Source of the DNA: Nemertoderma westbladi
Lineage: Eukaryota > Xenacoelomorpha > Nemertodermatida > Nemertodermatidae
Assembly: GCA_032718475.1 (NCBI GenBank)
Contig: JAUCBJ010006537.1
Span: forward strand, 59,741 to 123,740
Direction of reading: 5' to 3'
DNA: 64,000 nt
Every line of letters starts with the position of its first letter. The first letter of the stretch is position 1. The position numbers and the translations under genes were made by a program. The notes below the pieces were generated by a model. It searched no databases, had not been told where the DNA came from, and saw only the letters and a program-made list of their open reading frames with translations. This document shows positions 1-8,695 of this stretch, in pieces.

Positions 1-1668
1 TGTAGTTGTGCAGATTTACCAAATCGTATTTTTGTACTGTAGTTGTGCAGATTTACCAAATCGTATTTTTGTACTGTAGTTGTGCAGATTTACTAAATCG
101 TATTTTTGTACTGTAGTTGTGCAGATTTACTAAATCGTATTTCTATACTGTAGTTGTGCAGATTTACTAAATCGTATTTTTGTACTGTAGTTGTGCAGAT
201 TTACCAAATCGTATTTTTGTACTGTAGTTGTGCAGATTTACTAAATCGTATTTCTACTGTAGTTGTGCAGATTTACCAAATCGTATTTTTGTACTGTAGT
301 TGTGCAGATTTACTAAATCGTATTTTTGTACTGTAGTTGTGCAGATTTACCAAATCGTATTTTTGTACTGTAATTGTGCAGATTTACCAAATCGTATTTT
401 TGTACTGTAGTTGTGCAGATTTACTAAATCGTATTTTTGTACTGTAGTTGTGCAGATTTACTAAATCGTATTTCTATACTGTAGTTGTGCAGATTTACTA
501 AATCGTATTTTTGTACTGTAGTTGTGCAGATTTACCAAATCGTATTTTTGTACTGTAGTTGTGCAGATTTACTAAATCGTATTTCTATACTGTAGTTGTG
601 CAGATTTACCAAATCGTATTTTTGTACTGTAGTTGTGCAGATTTACTAAATCGTATTTTTGTACTGTAGTTGTGCAGATTTACCAAATCGTATTTTTGTA
701 CTGTAGTTGTGCAGATTTACTAAATCGTATTTCTATACTGTAGTTGTGCAGATTTACTAAATCGTATTTTTGTACTGTAGTTGTGCAGATTTAACAAATC
801 GTATTTTTGTACTGTAGTTGTGCAGATTTACTAAATCGTATTTTTGTACTGTAGTTGTGCAGATTTACCAAATCGTATTTTTGTACTGTAGTTGTGCAGA
901 TTTACCAAATCGTATTTTTGTACTGTAGTTGTGCAGATTTACTAAATCGTATTTTTGTACTGTAGTTGTGCAGATTTACTAAATCGTATTTCTATACTGT
1001 AGTTGTGCAGATTTACTAAATCGTATTTTTGTACTGTAGTTGTGCAGATTTACCAAATCGTATTTTTGTACTGTAGTTGTGCAGATTTACCAAATCGTAT
1101 TTTTGTACTAGTTGTGCAGATTTACTAAATCGTATTTCTATACTGTAGTTGTGCAGATTTACCAAATCGTATTTTTGTACTGTAGTTGTGCAGATTTACT
1201 AAATCGTATTTCTATACTGTAGTTGTGCAGATTTACTAAATCGTATTTTTGTACTGTAGTTGTGCAGATTTACCAAATCGTATTTTTGTACTGTAGTTGT
1301 GCAGATTTACTAAATCGTATTTTTGTACTGTAGTTGTGCAGATTTACCAAATCGTATTTTTGTACTGTAGTTGTGCAGATTTACTAAATCGTATTTTTGT
1401 ACTAGTTGTGCAGATTTACTAAATCGTATTTCTATACTGTAGTTGTGCAGATTTACCAAATCGTATTTTTGTACTGTAGTTGTGCAGATTTACTAAATCG
1501 TATTTTTGTACTGTAGTTGTGCAGATTTACCAAATCGTATTTTTGTACTGTAGTTGTGCAGATTTACTAAATCGTATTTTTGTACTGTAGTTGTGCAGAT
1601 TTACTAAATCGTATTTCTATACTGTAGTTGTGCAGATTTACCAAATCGTATTTTTGTACTGTAGTTGT
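1..1668. repeat. 37-bp tandem repeat (minisatellite), about 45 copies, cut by the left window edge
   Basis: A 37-bp unit repeats head to tail from the first base. Each unit begins tgtagttgtgcagattta and ends with an aaatcgtattt core plus a short tail. Three recurrent versions are visible: 'ttacc...tttttgtac', 'ttact...tttttgtac' and 'ttact...tttctatac'. Short units occur near 250 (tail reads tttctac) and near 1108 and 1403 (a 'tg' is missing after tac). The last unit is degenerate (tgtgtagaataattg). Open stretches such as 154-336 are by-products of the repeat and not genes. The unit is unrelated to the 45-bp repeat that fills the right of the window. Confidence 0.97.
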
Positions 1669-2092
1669 GTAGAATAATTGTATCTGTCTGTTGTTACTGT
1701 AGTCTTACAGAATTCCGAAATATCAATTTTGCGCTGTGTTTGTACCTGTCTGCCGGTGTGCAATTTTTTACATTCAGTAGTTCTATAGTTAGTGCTTAGT
1801 GGTCATATTTACTGTACCGGTATCATACCGTAGACTAGACCTACATCCATACCCTGATAGTTGTACCTATTCCAGTACTTATTATATTGATAATGGACAT
1901 TATTTGTGCCCGAAATATATTTATAATATCTTATAATATCTGAACATATAATTAATAATTGAATCTTTAATATCAAAAAATATAAGGATTTAGGCCAAAT
2001 TTGAATTGGTTGTAGTAATCCAACACTGAGACCAACCATTAAATATCATTTGTGTAAATTAGAATAAAACTTATTATCATCTTCATTTTCAG
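1669..2092. other. Unique AT-rich spacer, probably intron upstream of the trefoil exon
   Basis: No convincing coding sequence. A 76-codon ORF on minus (1809-2039) is low-complexity in composition, lacks recognisable motifs and is probably chance. The final bases (ttattatcatcttcattttcag, positions 2071-2092) form a pyrimidine-rich tract ending in CAG and serve as the 3' splice site of the next exon. The first 60-100 bp loosely recall the 37-bp repeat (tgtctgttgttactgtag) and may be decayed units. Confidence 0.6.
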
Positions 2093-2224
2093 GATGTAAC
2101 GTGGCCGAGAAAGATCGAGTAGAATGTGGTAAAGGTGTTACTGGCAAAGGAGCATGTCAAAGCCTTGGCTGCTGCTTCATTGAGAGTATACAGGAAGGGC
2201 CGAAGTGTTTTGAAAACGAATCCG
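2093..2224 (+). CDS. Internal exon encoding one trefoil (P-type) domain
   Basis: A 132-bp open segment is bounded by a good acceptor (cttcattttcag before 2093) and a donor (gttagt at 2225). It starts with the last two bases of a split codon and ends with the first base of another, so it is a symmetrical phase 1-1 module, as expected for a shuffled extracellular domain. Translation gives six cysteines spaced C-x9-C-x9-C-x4-CC-x10-C, with an Arg three residues before the second Cys, a Gly right after it, and Phe after both the CC pair and the last Cys. This is the trefoil fold pattern (disulfides 1-5, 2-4, 3-6) of secreted mucin-associated proteins and some glycosidases. The usual Trp before the last Cys is Lys here. 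The rest of the gene is not recognisable in the window, so the full protein is unknown: it could be a multi-trefoil secreted protein or a larger enzyme. Confidence 0.85.
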
Positions 2225-2396
2225 GTTAGTTTATCAACGAATAATATATTTTTAATTGTATATGAAATATTATTATTTAAAATATGACTCTATTGAAAAT
2301 GATCGAGTCATTTGTACCAGATAGGTCTTGTTGAATACGTATCAAATTATCGCAATACGTATCAGTTTCGAAAGAAAACAAAACAATAAACCGGTC

Positions 2397-2405
2397 TATA
2401 TAAAG
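2397..2405 (+). promoter_or_regulatory. TATA-box-like string, weak
   Basis: The string tatataaag lies in an AT-rich region 173 bp downstream of the trefoil exon. No coding start, initiator or conserved downstream element can be tied to it, so it may well be chance. Confidence 0.12.
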
Positions 2406-4039
2406 GTCAACAAGGAAACTCCAGTTGGTGAGGAATCCCTGCTAATATTATCAACCTTTAATACAATTTACTAGCGTGATGGCCCCTTATCCACCACATA
2501 TACTGCAAACTAAACTGCCGATAGGTAAGGGTTGTATCGAGTACAATTTGTAAACAAACAAAATATAAACAACAATTTATCTTAAATTTTCCCACTAAAA
2601 CAAATTCTGTATATTTCTATACACCGCACCGCTGTCGACGGTAGTAAAGGAAGGAAATTATACGCAATACTAAACCTGGTTATCTCGTGGATAAATTTTC
2701 CGATATTCTCTAATTTTCACTTCTACTCTGTAAAGTAACTGTAAGAGTGTCAAACTAATGATTGTGGGAGATGATTAGCTATCTAAATACCCAAATACAT
2801 TTATTTCTGGACAGTGAATAATGCTGTAGCTGAAACTTGGTATATAAGTTTAAACTCACCCCAAAGAAAAGGTCAAAATAAATAAAGATGAAGTGAAATG
2901 AATGTTAGTATCCCAATGAGACCCAAACCTAAGTCAAAACGATGAGCGCTGATACCAAATATCTACACTCTCCCTCCTTTGCACTTCCGTGCCGCCTGTG
3001 GTTATTATGATGGGGTATCCCGGTTCAATTTGGCCCAAACCCAAAAATAGTTAAAGCACCAGTTAACCTAATATAATTGTGTACATCAACCTAAAGAGAC
3101 CCCCTCCCCTTGTGGCTTGCCCAGTCCAACTTACTGCCCTTATGTTTCACTCGTATTGCGTGATATCATCCATCCATTTTGGGCTCCTGCAGTCGGCCGG
3201 TACCCCTACGGTTCGACCTCCTCCTCACTCCATAATTATCATTATTAGGCGGAGAATGCGCCGCTCATGTGTAAAAACATCGGGGTTTAATTCCGAACCG
3301 ATCACCACCGGGTGTCTTTATTCCACCATTTTGATTCACCAACACAAACAAACACAATTAGGGTTAATACATATAATCTGAACAAATTCAATATAAAATC
3401 TTGAAGAATAATCAATATAGGTCTGTTTTGCAACCATATAATAGCAAAACTGGTTTTTACCGGTTCCAGTAAGTTCTCGTTGACATAAAAATTCAGTAAA
3501 CCGGTTTTTACTTGGATATGAGTAGCTACTAGCTTTCTTATTCGTCCAGCAAACAGATAAATGGCCAATCACAGCGCCCTTCTTATCACCTACATGGAAT
3601 GCGCCTGGCGCATGCGCATAACTAGAGTTCAAACAGAAACAGCATCTAACTAAATCAATTTGTAAGGGCCACCCGTTTAGGTATAAAATTGCACAAATTA
3701 TGGATGTAGAAATTCTGTATCAACATTAGTTTAGATCCACCTTATTTACTGCGGTTTCAATACAGATATAAACTTGATTAAATATTTCCTAGTTTGCAAT
3801 AAAATTCGGAATTCAAAATCGTCAATAAATTAGCCATAATATCGTAAAAATAAATGAGTTTAACAGGTCTACTACAATATTGAAGAATAAAATAATGAGG
3901 ATTTTGGTACCGATTACATTTTATGATTGACTTTAATTGTTGCAATATAAACATACACGTTTAATAGATATTTTATTTTTAAAATAGTTATTTATTTTTA
4001 TGGTAATCGAAAAATCATTACGGAATGATATGGTCCCAA

Positions 4040-4076
4040 CATGACCTACTAATAGTAGGTATTATAGTAGGTCATG
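4040..4076. repeat. Nested inverted repeat (possible cruciform/hairpin)
   Basis: The 12-bp arm catgacctacta (4040-4051) is perfectly complementary to tagtaggtcatg (4065-4076). Inside it, acctacta (4044-4051) also pairs with tagtaggt (4053-4060) around a single base, so one left arm can pair with either of two right arms. ggtccca flanks the structure on both sides as a short direct repeat (starting at about 4032 and 4076). Confidence 0.8.
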
Positions 4077-4362
4077 GTCCCAATCTAGTGACACCAAAAG
4101 CAGCAGTAAGAAACTCGTCCTTCGATATTACTATAGAAACACAATGTTACCCGAAAAGGAATTGTTAATACATAGACGTCTCCGTAAAACCTAACCCAGT
4201 GCAGTGGAGTGGACGTGCACAGTGAGCTAGCTGTACATGTATTTCTGTAGGAAAATAGAGTTTTTGGACTACATTTAGATGCGGTTAATCCGGCACAGAG
4301 ACAAACCAATGTTGAAAGTGTAAAACTCTTCAACTTTTTATTTATATAATTATTTTTGTCAG

Positions 4363-4418
4363 GATGAGAAAGTAGAATGTGGTTTAGGTGTGACTGACAA
4401 AAGGGAGCATGTCATATA
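4363..4418 (+). pseudogene. Decayed second copy of the trefoil exon
   Basis: The segment follows an acceptor-like tttttgtcag and aligns with the start of the exon at 2093. It shares ggatg, then gagaaag, tagaatgtggt, aggtgt, actg and gagcatgtca. Compared with the intact exon it has lost about 16 bp near its start in two pieces (10 and 6 bp), removing the first Cys region and the conserved Arg. It carries a 2-bp insertion in the aaaaggga run, which shifts the frame. Similarity fades after about 4418, so the CC pair and last Cys are gone. It is best read as a duplicated trefoil exon that has become a pseudoexon. Confidence 0.65.
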
Positions 4419-4705
4419 CGAGTATATTTATTTGAAACTATTGTTTGACAATTATTTTTAAGCGATGATTAAACAGCAGTACATCGTCCAAAATAAAAAA
4501 AACGGGTTGCCATGGAATCGTGAATATATCTTGAACGAGTACGATGACCCCCATTTTTTATTTCATAAATTAACATTACTTACTCAGGTCTACGTGACCT
4601 TCGCCGCTGTCCTTCTTAATTTCTTTTAACCCGACTGGTTCCTGTTCAAACACTCTTTGGGATATTGGTCAACTAACAGCCAACGAAGGTATTTTCCCCT
4701 GTTAA
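4419..4705. other. Non-coding spacer
   Basis: AT-rich sequence with no ORF, RNA gene or repeat that I can support. It ends at the poly-C tract. Confidence 0.5.
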
Positions 4706-4730
4706 CCCCCCCCCCCCCCCCCCCCCCCCC
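4706..4730. repeat. Poly-C homopolymer, 25 bases
   Basis: An uninterrupted run of 25 C lies in otherwise AT-rich DNA. The complementary strand is a 25-G run able to form G-quadruplex-like structures. The exact length is likely to be unreliable in sequencing data. Confidence 0.95.
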
Positions 4731-4939
4731 TTCCTGGATAGCGGATGCGTGAATTACAGTATGATTTATGCGAAATTTTTCCGCTGATTTTGAACTTGAC
4801 CGCTAGGTGGTGTAAGTAGTTCAGTGAGTCACTAAATAATAATTTTTATTTAATTGCCTTGTTTGTATTCTGTATTCTTGAGTTTTAAAGATATAATTTT
4901 ACTTAAGTGTTGGAAAACCGTCCAAGTAATGGCTCGCCG

Positions 4940-5113
4940 ATGAACGCAAGTGATCCAATAGAAGTTGATCTGATTGAAGTGACAGATGGAAAAGATGAAC
5001 CTCTACCCAAGATCGGTAAACGAATCCAATCTGGCTCCAACAGAGTTACTGGGCTTCTCACTACAGTGCTAACGGCTGTTCTTTCTGCTTACATACTGTC
5101 TTTCTATTGTTAA
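4940..5113 (+). CDS. Doubtful small ORF, 57 residues with a C-terminal hydrophobic segment
   Basis: From the ATG at 4940 the frame runs to TAA at 5111-5113. The frame is open back to a TAA at 4904, giving 68 codons, but no earlier ATG exists. The first 35 residues are polar and acidic (PIEVDLIEVTDGKDEPL), followed by a basic patch (GKRIQ) and then about 20 mostly hydrophobic residues (TGLLTTVLTAVLSAYIL) to the C-terminus. That layout resembles a tail-anchored membrane peptide or the last coding exon of a single-pass protein. I recognise no family. There is no clear acceptor at its left border. The alternative is a chance ORF or an unrecognised mobile-element fragment. Confidence 0.22.
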   Translation: MNASDPIEVDLIEVTDGKDEPLPKIGKRIQSGSNRVTGLLTTVLTAVLSAYILSFYC

Positions 5114-5937
5114 TTGACCATCTACTTGACTACTATTGGTTAAAGCTGTGATTGATTGTAGGACACTATTGCCTTCTGCTATTAATTGATTGGCTGACCT
5201 CTTGAGTCTGACCTCATAACGGGCAACTTGTTTTAGATACATGTTTATCAATAATTTAGCTAAAATACCTCAAACAAGTTGCTCGTGTGAGTGCGGCAAC
5301 CTCAGAACAGAGACAGATACAAATCTTACTACTCTGTTAACGAATAAGCGGGGTCCGCTTACCTTGTGAGACTTTATCACGTGTTATTTCTCCATGTTTA
5401 GGCGTGAATTATAACCAATTTATTCTAGGTGTAAATTGGCATTATTCAGGTTTATGGAAGGAATGGGGCAAGTGGACACTTATCTGGGATAAGGACCCTT
5501 GTTTATTTATGTAAACATCTCTTTGTTGCGTACATTTTATCGGGTCATAACGCTAAAAAATGTTACATTTTACACAATAAAATCCCTCCCTGCCATAATT
5601 AGTAAATGATGTGACTCCAAACACACCTGTTATTGTATTGAAGGAATAACACCACGAGCCCAATTCACTTGTTTACAATTATATTTTTATTATTGTAATT
5701 TAAACTTTTACTTCATTACTTTTTAAAGGTGGTTTGTGATAGTGGCTAAACCGAGCCCGTATGAACCCTGTACTTTTTGTTACGAAATTAGAACATACAA
5801 ATACCGTCACTAGGTGCGCGTGGACCCCTCTACAATTAGACTACTGGTAATACTTCTGATATCTGCCTATTTAATGCAACATGAAACACTCAACTACTTC
5901 ATTATGTAATTAAATAATTAATTTACCCCATGTATTA

Positions 5938-6052
5938 TGTAACAATTGCCTTGGCAATTTATGTAGTTACGTGCAAAGGAATCTATGTTAGTCATTTGTG
6001 CAATAATAACTGTTAACTTGTATGTAAAGTAGAACTCTACTGGTTTGTTACA
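5938..6052. mobile_element. Possible small LTR-like piece, TGTAACA...TGTTACA
   Basis: The segment starts tgtaaca and ends tgttaca, a 7-bp perfect terminal inverted repeat of the TG...CA kind used by Gypsy-type LTRs. Just inside the left end lies a perfect hairpin, aattgcc-tt-ggcaatt (5944-5959). Against the idea, the flanks tatta and cgaac do not match as a target-site duplication, no primer-binding site or purine tract adjoins, and 115 bp is short for an LTR. An aataaa follows at 6078. Confidence 0.15.
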
Positions 6053-6974
6053 CGAACGAACATAGAGAGTGAGTTTGAATAAAGATACGAGGATGAGAGC
6101 ACACTGAAGCAGCTATTAAAGGAACCTGTATATTACCTGGAACCTTCTCTAAAGGTAAATTTATTCCGGACAGCAGTAGAGCAGGCCATTCCAAAATAAG
6201 GTATATTTATCAACAACACCGAGATCTAACTGACGAAAGCCAGCATCACCCTGCGTTTTGCAGATTTGCGTCCTAGATATGTGGCCGATATACGAAGGTA
6301 AAAATTTAAATTTGATGGATTTAGGTCAACAATTTTTATATTTTTACCTTGAATAACTTTTTAACTATAAAATTTGAGAAAATCCAGCAAAAGTTTACAC
6401 TTCTTTTTAACCATAAAACTTTCTTTCATATGCAGTTTAACATCATGTCGTGTTTTTTTTGCACTCACTCGTTTCCATCGTGTATAGAATCACTCTGAGC
6501 AGCTGTTAACTTGAACTGTTAAGTTCTGTACGTTAAACACGGATATACGTTTTGTACCTTTCGTATTTTTTATATTTTTATAAAAAAACTTTTGTATCAA
6601 TAATTTTTTTACGTATATGAGATTTTCATTAGTACCTGATCATATTTAATATGTAAGTGAGTGAATCATAGTTACCGTCAATTGAACGAACCCAAGTTAA
6701 TTTCTTTTAAACTCTACTAGTATTACGTTGATTTTAGGAAACAAACTATGAAATTATAATAATTTGTAATTTTGCCATTTTAGTGGCTGTCTCGCGGCCT
6801 TGACTTTAGGCCTAGTTATTGATTTTTACTTTTCCGCCTCTTCCAGTACAGTTGACAGTTTGTTTGTAACAATTTTGATTATATTTTAAGTCCTATTCTA
6901 AGTTATTTATTGATAATTTACACCATGAACCGTAATATAATGTCATTTTCAGATGACACGGACCCCCTCCCCCA

Positions 6975-6993
6975 CCCCCCCCCCCCCCCCCCC
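6975..6993. repeat. Poly-C homopolymer, 19 bases
   Basis: Nineteen C follow a C-rich lead (6963-6973) with one interrupting A at 6974. The run ends in CAG, so on plus it looks like a pyrimidine tract plus acceptor, but no coding sequence follows. It is the second such tract within 2.3 kb. Confidence 0.93.
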
Positions 6994-7424
6994 AGATTTT
7001 CTACAAATATCTGTCATATTGCAACACAACTAGTTCAACTCACCGTGGTTGTTACCATGAAGCCGGAATTTTAGATTTTGCCTTTAAATTTTTTTATAAG
7101 CGATTTAAAAAAGTCTCTTTTGCGAAATTGCACATCTTCTATCAACGCCATTCTCCACAATAACCTCGCTTTATAGATATTATTAAAAAGCTTGCGTTCC
7201 AAGGATTCAAATATGTAACAATGTTTGAATTTCGTTGAGAAACAGCTGAGAAATAGGCGTTCAAAGATTGTAAGAATTATCGTTCGCTGAAGGCCATTTA
7301 TTATATTTAATAAATACACAATGTTCTGGAACAATTTGTTTATGTATGATTAGCTACGCAATATAGATAGATATTGTATAGGCAAACCAATGTTGCCAAC
7401 CAACTCTTAAAATTGATTGAATTG

Positions 7425-8650
7425 AATCATGCGCACTGGGCCCGCCCACATCGCCTCTACTGCCGGGACCGCGAAAGTCGTTGAGGCAATCAAAACTGGC
7501 GTTCGACTGCATGTTGCCGACCACGCGTCCTGCCTAGCTGAGGCTTTGAAGGAAAGCCGCAACGAATCGAACGAGAACTTCAAAGAAACGTTCGAGGAGA
7601 CCATCGCGGGACTCCCACGTGAACGCCATCGCCCCATAAGCCGGGCCGCCCAGTTCAAGACCGGTGGGTGGCTGTCAGCTCAGACTTCCCCATTGGACCA
7701 GACGGACCTCGACCCCCAGTCCTTTCGCGACAACCTCGCGCTACGGTATGGGTTGAGCCCCCCCGACCTTCCACTGACCTGCGAGGGCTGCGGCGCGCCA
7801 TTCGACACGTCACACGCCCTCAGTTGCAAGGTTGGAGGGTTGATCACCCGCCGTCACAACGAGATCCGTGACGTGTTTGGGGACCTCCTCGCAGAGGCGT
7901 ACGGGAACTCGAACGTAGAGCGGGAGGTGGTGCTGCGGAATGGGCACCTGCACTCGGAGGGGACGACGGTTGGGGGGGTTCGGGCTGACCTGGTCACCAG
8001 GGGGGTTTGGACGAATCAGGTGGTGGCGTCTTTCGATATCGCTGTAATTAATGTCGACGCCACCTCCTACGTTCGTTCAAACCGCTCTGTGGAGACCCTT
8101 CTCTCACAGAAAGAACGCGAGAAGAAGGCCCACTACCAGGAGCCCTGTGAGTCGAGGCGGATGAACTTCACCCCCCTCGTGTGCTCCACCGACGGAGTCT
8201 GGGGCGCCGAGGGCGAGAAATTCATCCGCCACCTCGCGGACGCACTGGTGGTGAGGAGGGTGGGGATGAGGCAGCGGGGGTTGGGAGCAGTCCTGGGGGC
8301 TGTGAGAAGACGACTGCAGTTCGCCTTATTAAGGGCAAACTCTCTGTGCCTCCGCGGTGGAAGGAGGCCCTGGAGGGGTCTGGGGTTCGGGGATGGGGCG
8401 GGAGTCAGGGATTTGGACAGGGAGATGTACCCCTCACCCTAACTCCCCTTTAATTTATACATTCACTGTTACCATAATTCATTGTTATCTTTACTTTATT
8501 TCACCTTAAACTATTAATGTTGTTTTGAGTTAATTTTTACATTTTTTACAAAGATGTTATAAACTCTACACCCGAGCATATACAGTAAACACATGGTTAT
8601 TTAATTATTCCGATATATTAATACTTTAATTATTATCATATAAAAAAAAA
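7425..8650 (+). mobile_element. 5'-truncated non-LTR retrotransposon (LINE), 3' end only
   Basis: A sharp change from AT-rich to GC-rich sequence occurs at about 7425-7430. The GC-rich block contains the C-terminal part of a LINE polyprotein and then a short AT-rich 3' tail. The reverse-transcriptase catalytic domain is absent, which is the usual 5' truncation of target-primed insertion. The remaining frame is free of stops or shifts over 337 codons, suggesting a fairly young insertion. The 3' limit is uncertain: an A9 run at 8642-8650 may be the tail. I found no convincing target-site duplication. The element ends within about 50-250 bp of the start of the 45-bp satellite. Confidence 0.75.
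7429..8442 (+). CDS. C-terminal fragment of LINE polyprotein with CCHC knuckle and restriction-like-endonuclease-type domain
   Basis: The frame has 337 codons from the ATG at 7429; this is simply the first Met after the truncation point and not a native start. Residues 1-60 resemble the region just after the reverse-transcriptase thumb. Residues 79-115 (GGWLSA...FRDNLALRYGL) are a block I recognise from many RT proteins. A zinc-knuckle C118-x2-C121-x7-H129-x3-C133 is followed at once by RRHNE (141-145). Then come NVERE (162-166), RADLV (185-189), FDIAV (202-206) and KEREKKAHY (228-236). CCHC, RHN, (R/K)(A/P)D, a second acid and a Lys in that order match the restriction-like (PD-(D/E)xK) endonuclease of R2, R4, NeSL and CRE-type elements, which nicks target DNA to prime reverse transcription. 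Clade is not assignable from this piece. Basic residues and FALLRA follow at 293-303. Without the RT domain it cannot be autonomous. Confidence 0.75.
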   Translation: MRTGPAHIASTAGTAKVVEAIKTGVRLHVADHASCLAEALKESRNESNENFKETFEETIAGLPRERHRPISRAAQFKTGGWLSAQTSPLDQTDLDPQSFRDNLALRYGLSPPDLPLTCEGCGAPFDTSHALSCKVGGLITRRHNEIRDVFGDLLAEAYGNSNVEREVVLRNGHLHSEGTTVGGVRADLVTRGVWTNQVVASFDIAVINVDATSYVRSNRSVETLLSQKEREKKAHYQEPCESRRMNFTPLVCSTDGVWGAEGEKFIRHLADALVVRRVGMRQRGLGAVLGAVRRRLQFALLRANSLCLRGGRRPWRGLGFGDGAGVRDLDREMYPSP

Positions 8651-8695
8651 GGTATATTAAATAGAATATTTATTCTGTATAAAACATTTAATATC
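8443..8695. other. AT-rich junction between LINE ORF and satellite
   Basis: About 250 bp with no ORF. It probably includes the LINE 3' untranslated region (to the A9 run at 8642-8650) and a few tens of bases of host DNA. The first recognisable satellite bases, aatagccatacaa, begin at about 8696, so the array starts within a monomer. Confidence 0.6.

Larger units (their letters stand above)
2225..4362. other. Non-coding AT-rich stretch between trefoil exon and its decayed copy
   Basis: This is probably intron or intergenic DNA. I found no ORF with recognisable protein character; the open frames at 3079-3381 (+), 3302-3632 (-) and 4085-4333 (-) have no family motifs and lie in unremarkable sequence. 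A TATA-like string tatataaag sits at 2397-2405, just after a direct repeat of aatacgtatca (2334-2344 and 2354-2364), but no gene start follows it. The part from about 3090 to 3320 is richer in GC than its surroundings and may be an old mobile-element remnant that I cannot identify. Confidence 0.5.
5114..7424. other. Unique AT-rich region without a supported gene
   Basis: No ORF here has recognisable protein features; the 87-codon minus-strand ORF at 7071-7334 is rich in Phe, Leu, Lys and Ile as expected for chance translation of AT-rich DNA. Small structures present are a hairpin aagcgg-ggt-ccgctt (5346-5360), a possible LTR-like piece (5938-6052), an aataaa at 6078-6083 and a poly-C tract (6975-6993). 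A possible 34-bp exon (6264-6297, ttttgcag before and gtaaaa after) has no supporting homology. Confidence 0.5.

Noticed and set aside
154-336. 60-codon ORF in the 37-bp repeat
   Set aside because: It is a chance open frame created where a 35-bp unit changes the phase; it is entirely repetitive.
3280-3300. tRNA-like B-box (ggggtttaattcc), possible SINE or tRNA
   Set aside because: It mismatches the GGTTCGANNCC box at two key positions, and no A-box or cloverleaf could be drawn around it.
3079-3632. ORFs of 88-100 codons on both strands
   Set aside because: They overlap one another, have no recognisable motif, and their composition fits random translation.
6264-6297. 34-bp candidate microexon with ttttgcag before and gtaaaa after
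   Set aside because: It is open in one frame, but there is no homology and no neighbouring exon to join; borders of this quality are common by chance in AT-rich DNA.
7407-8453. ORFs at 7407-7658 (-), 7668-7871 (+) and 8181-8453 (+)
   Set aside because: These are alternative-frame shadows of the GC-rich LINE ORF, which alone shows family motifs, through to its end.
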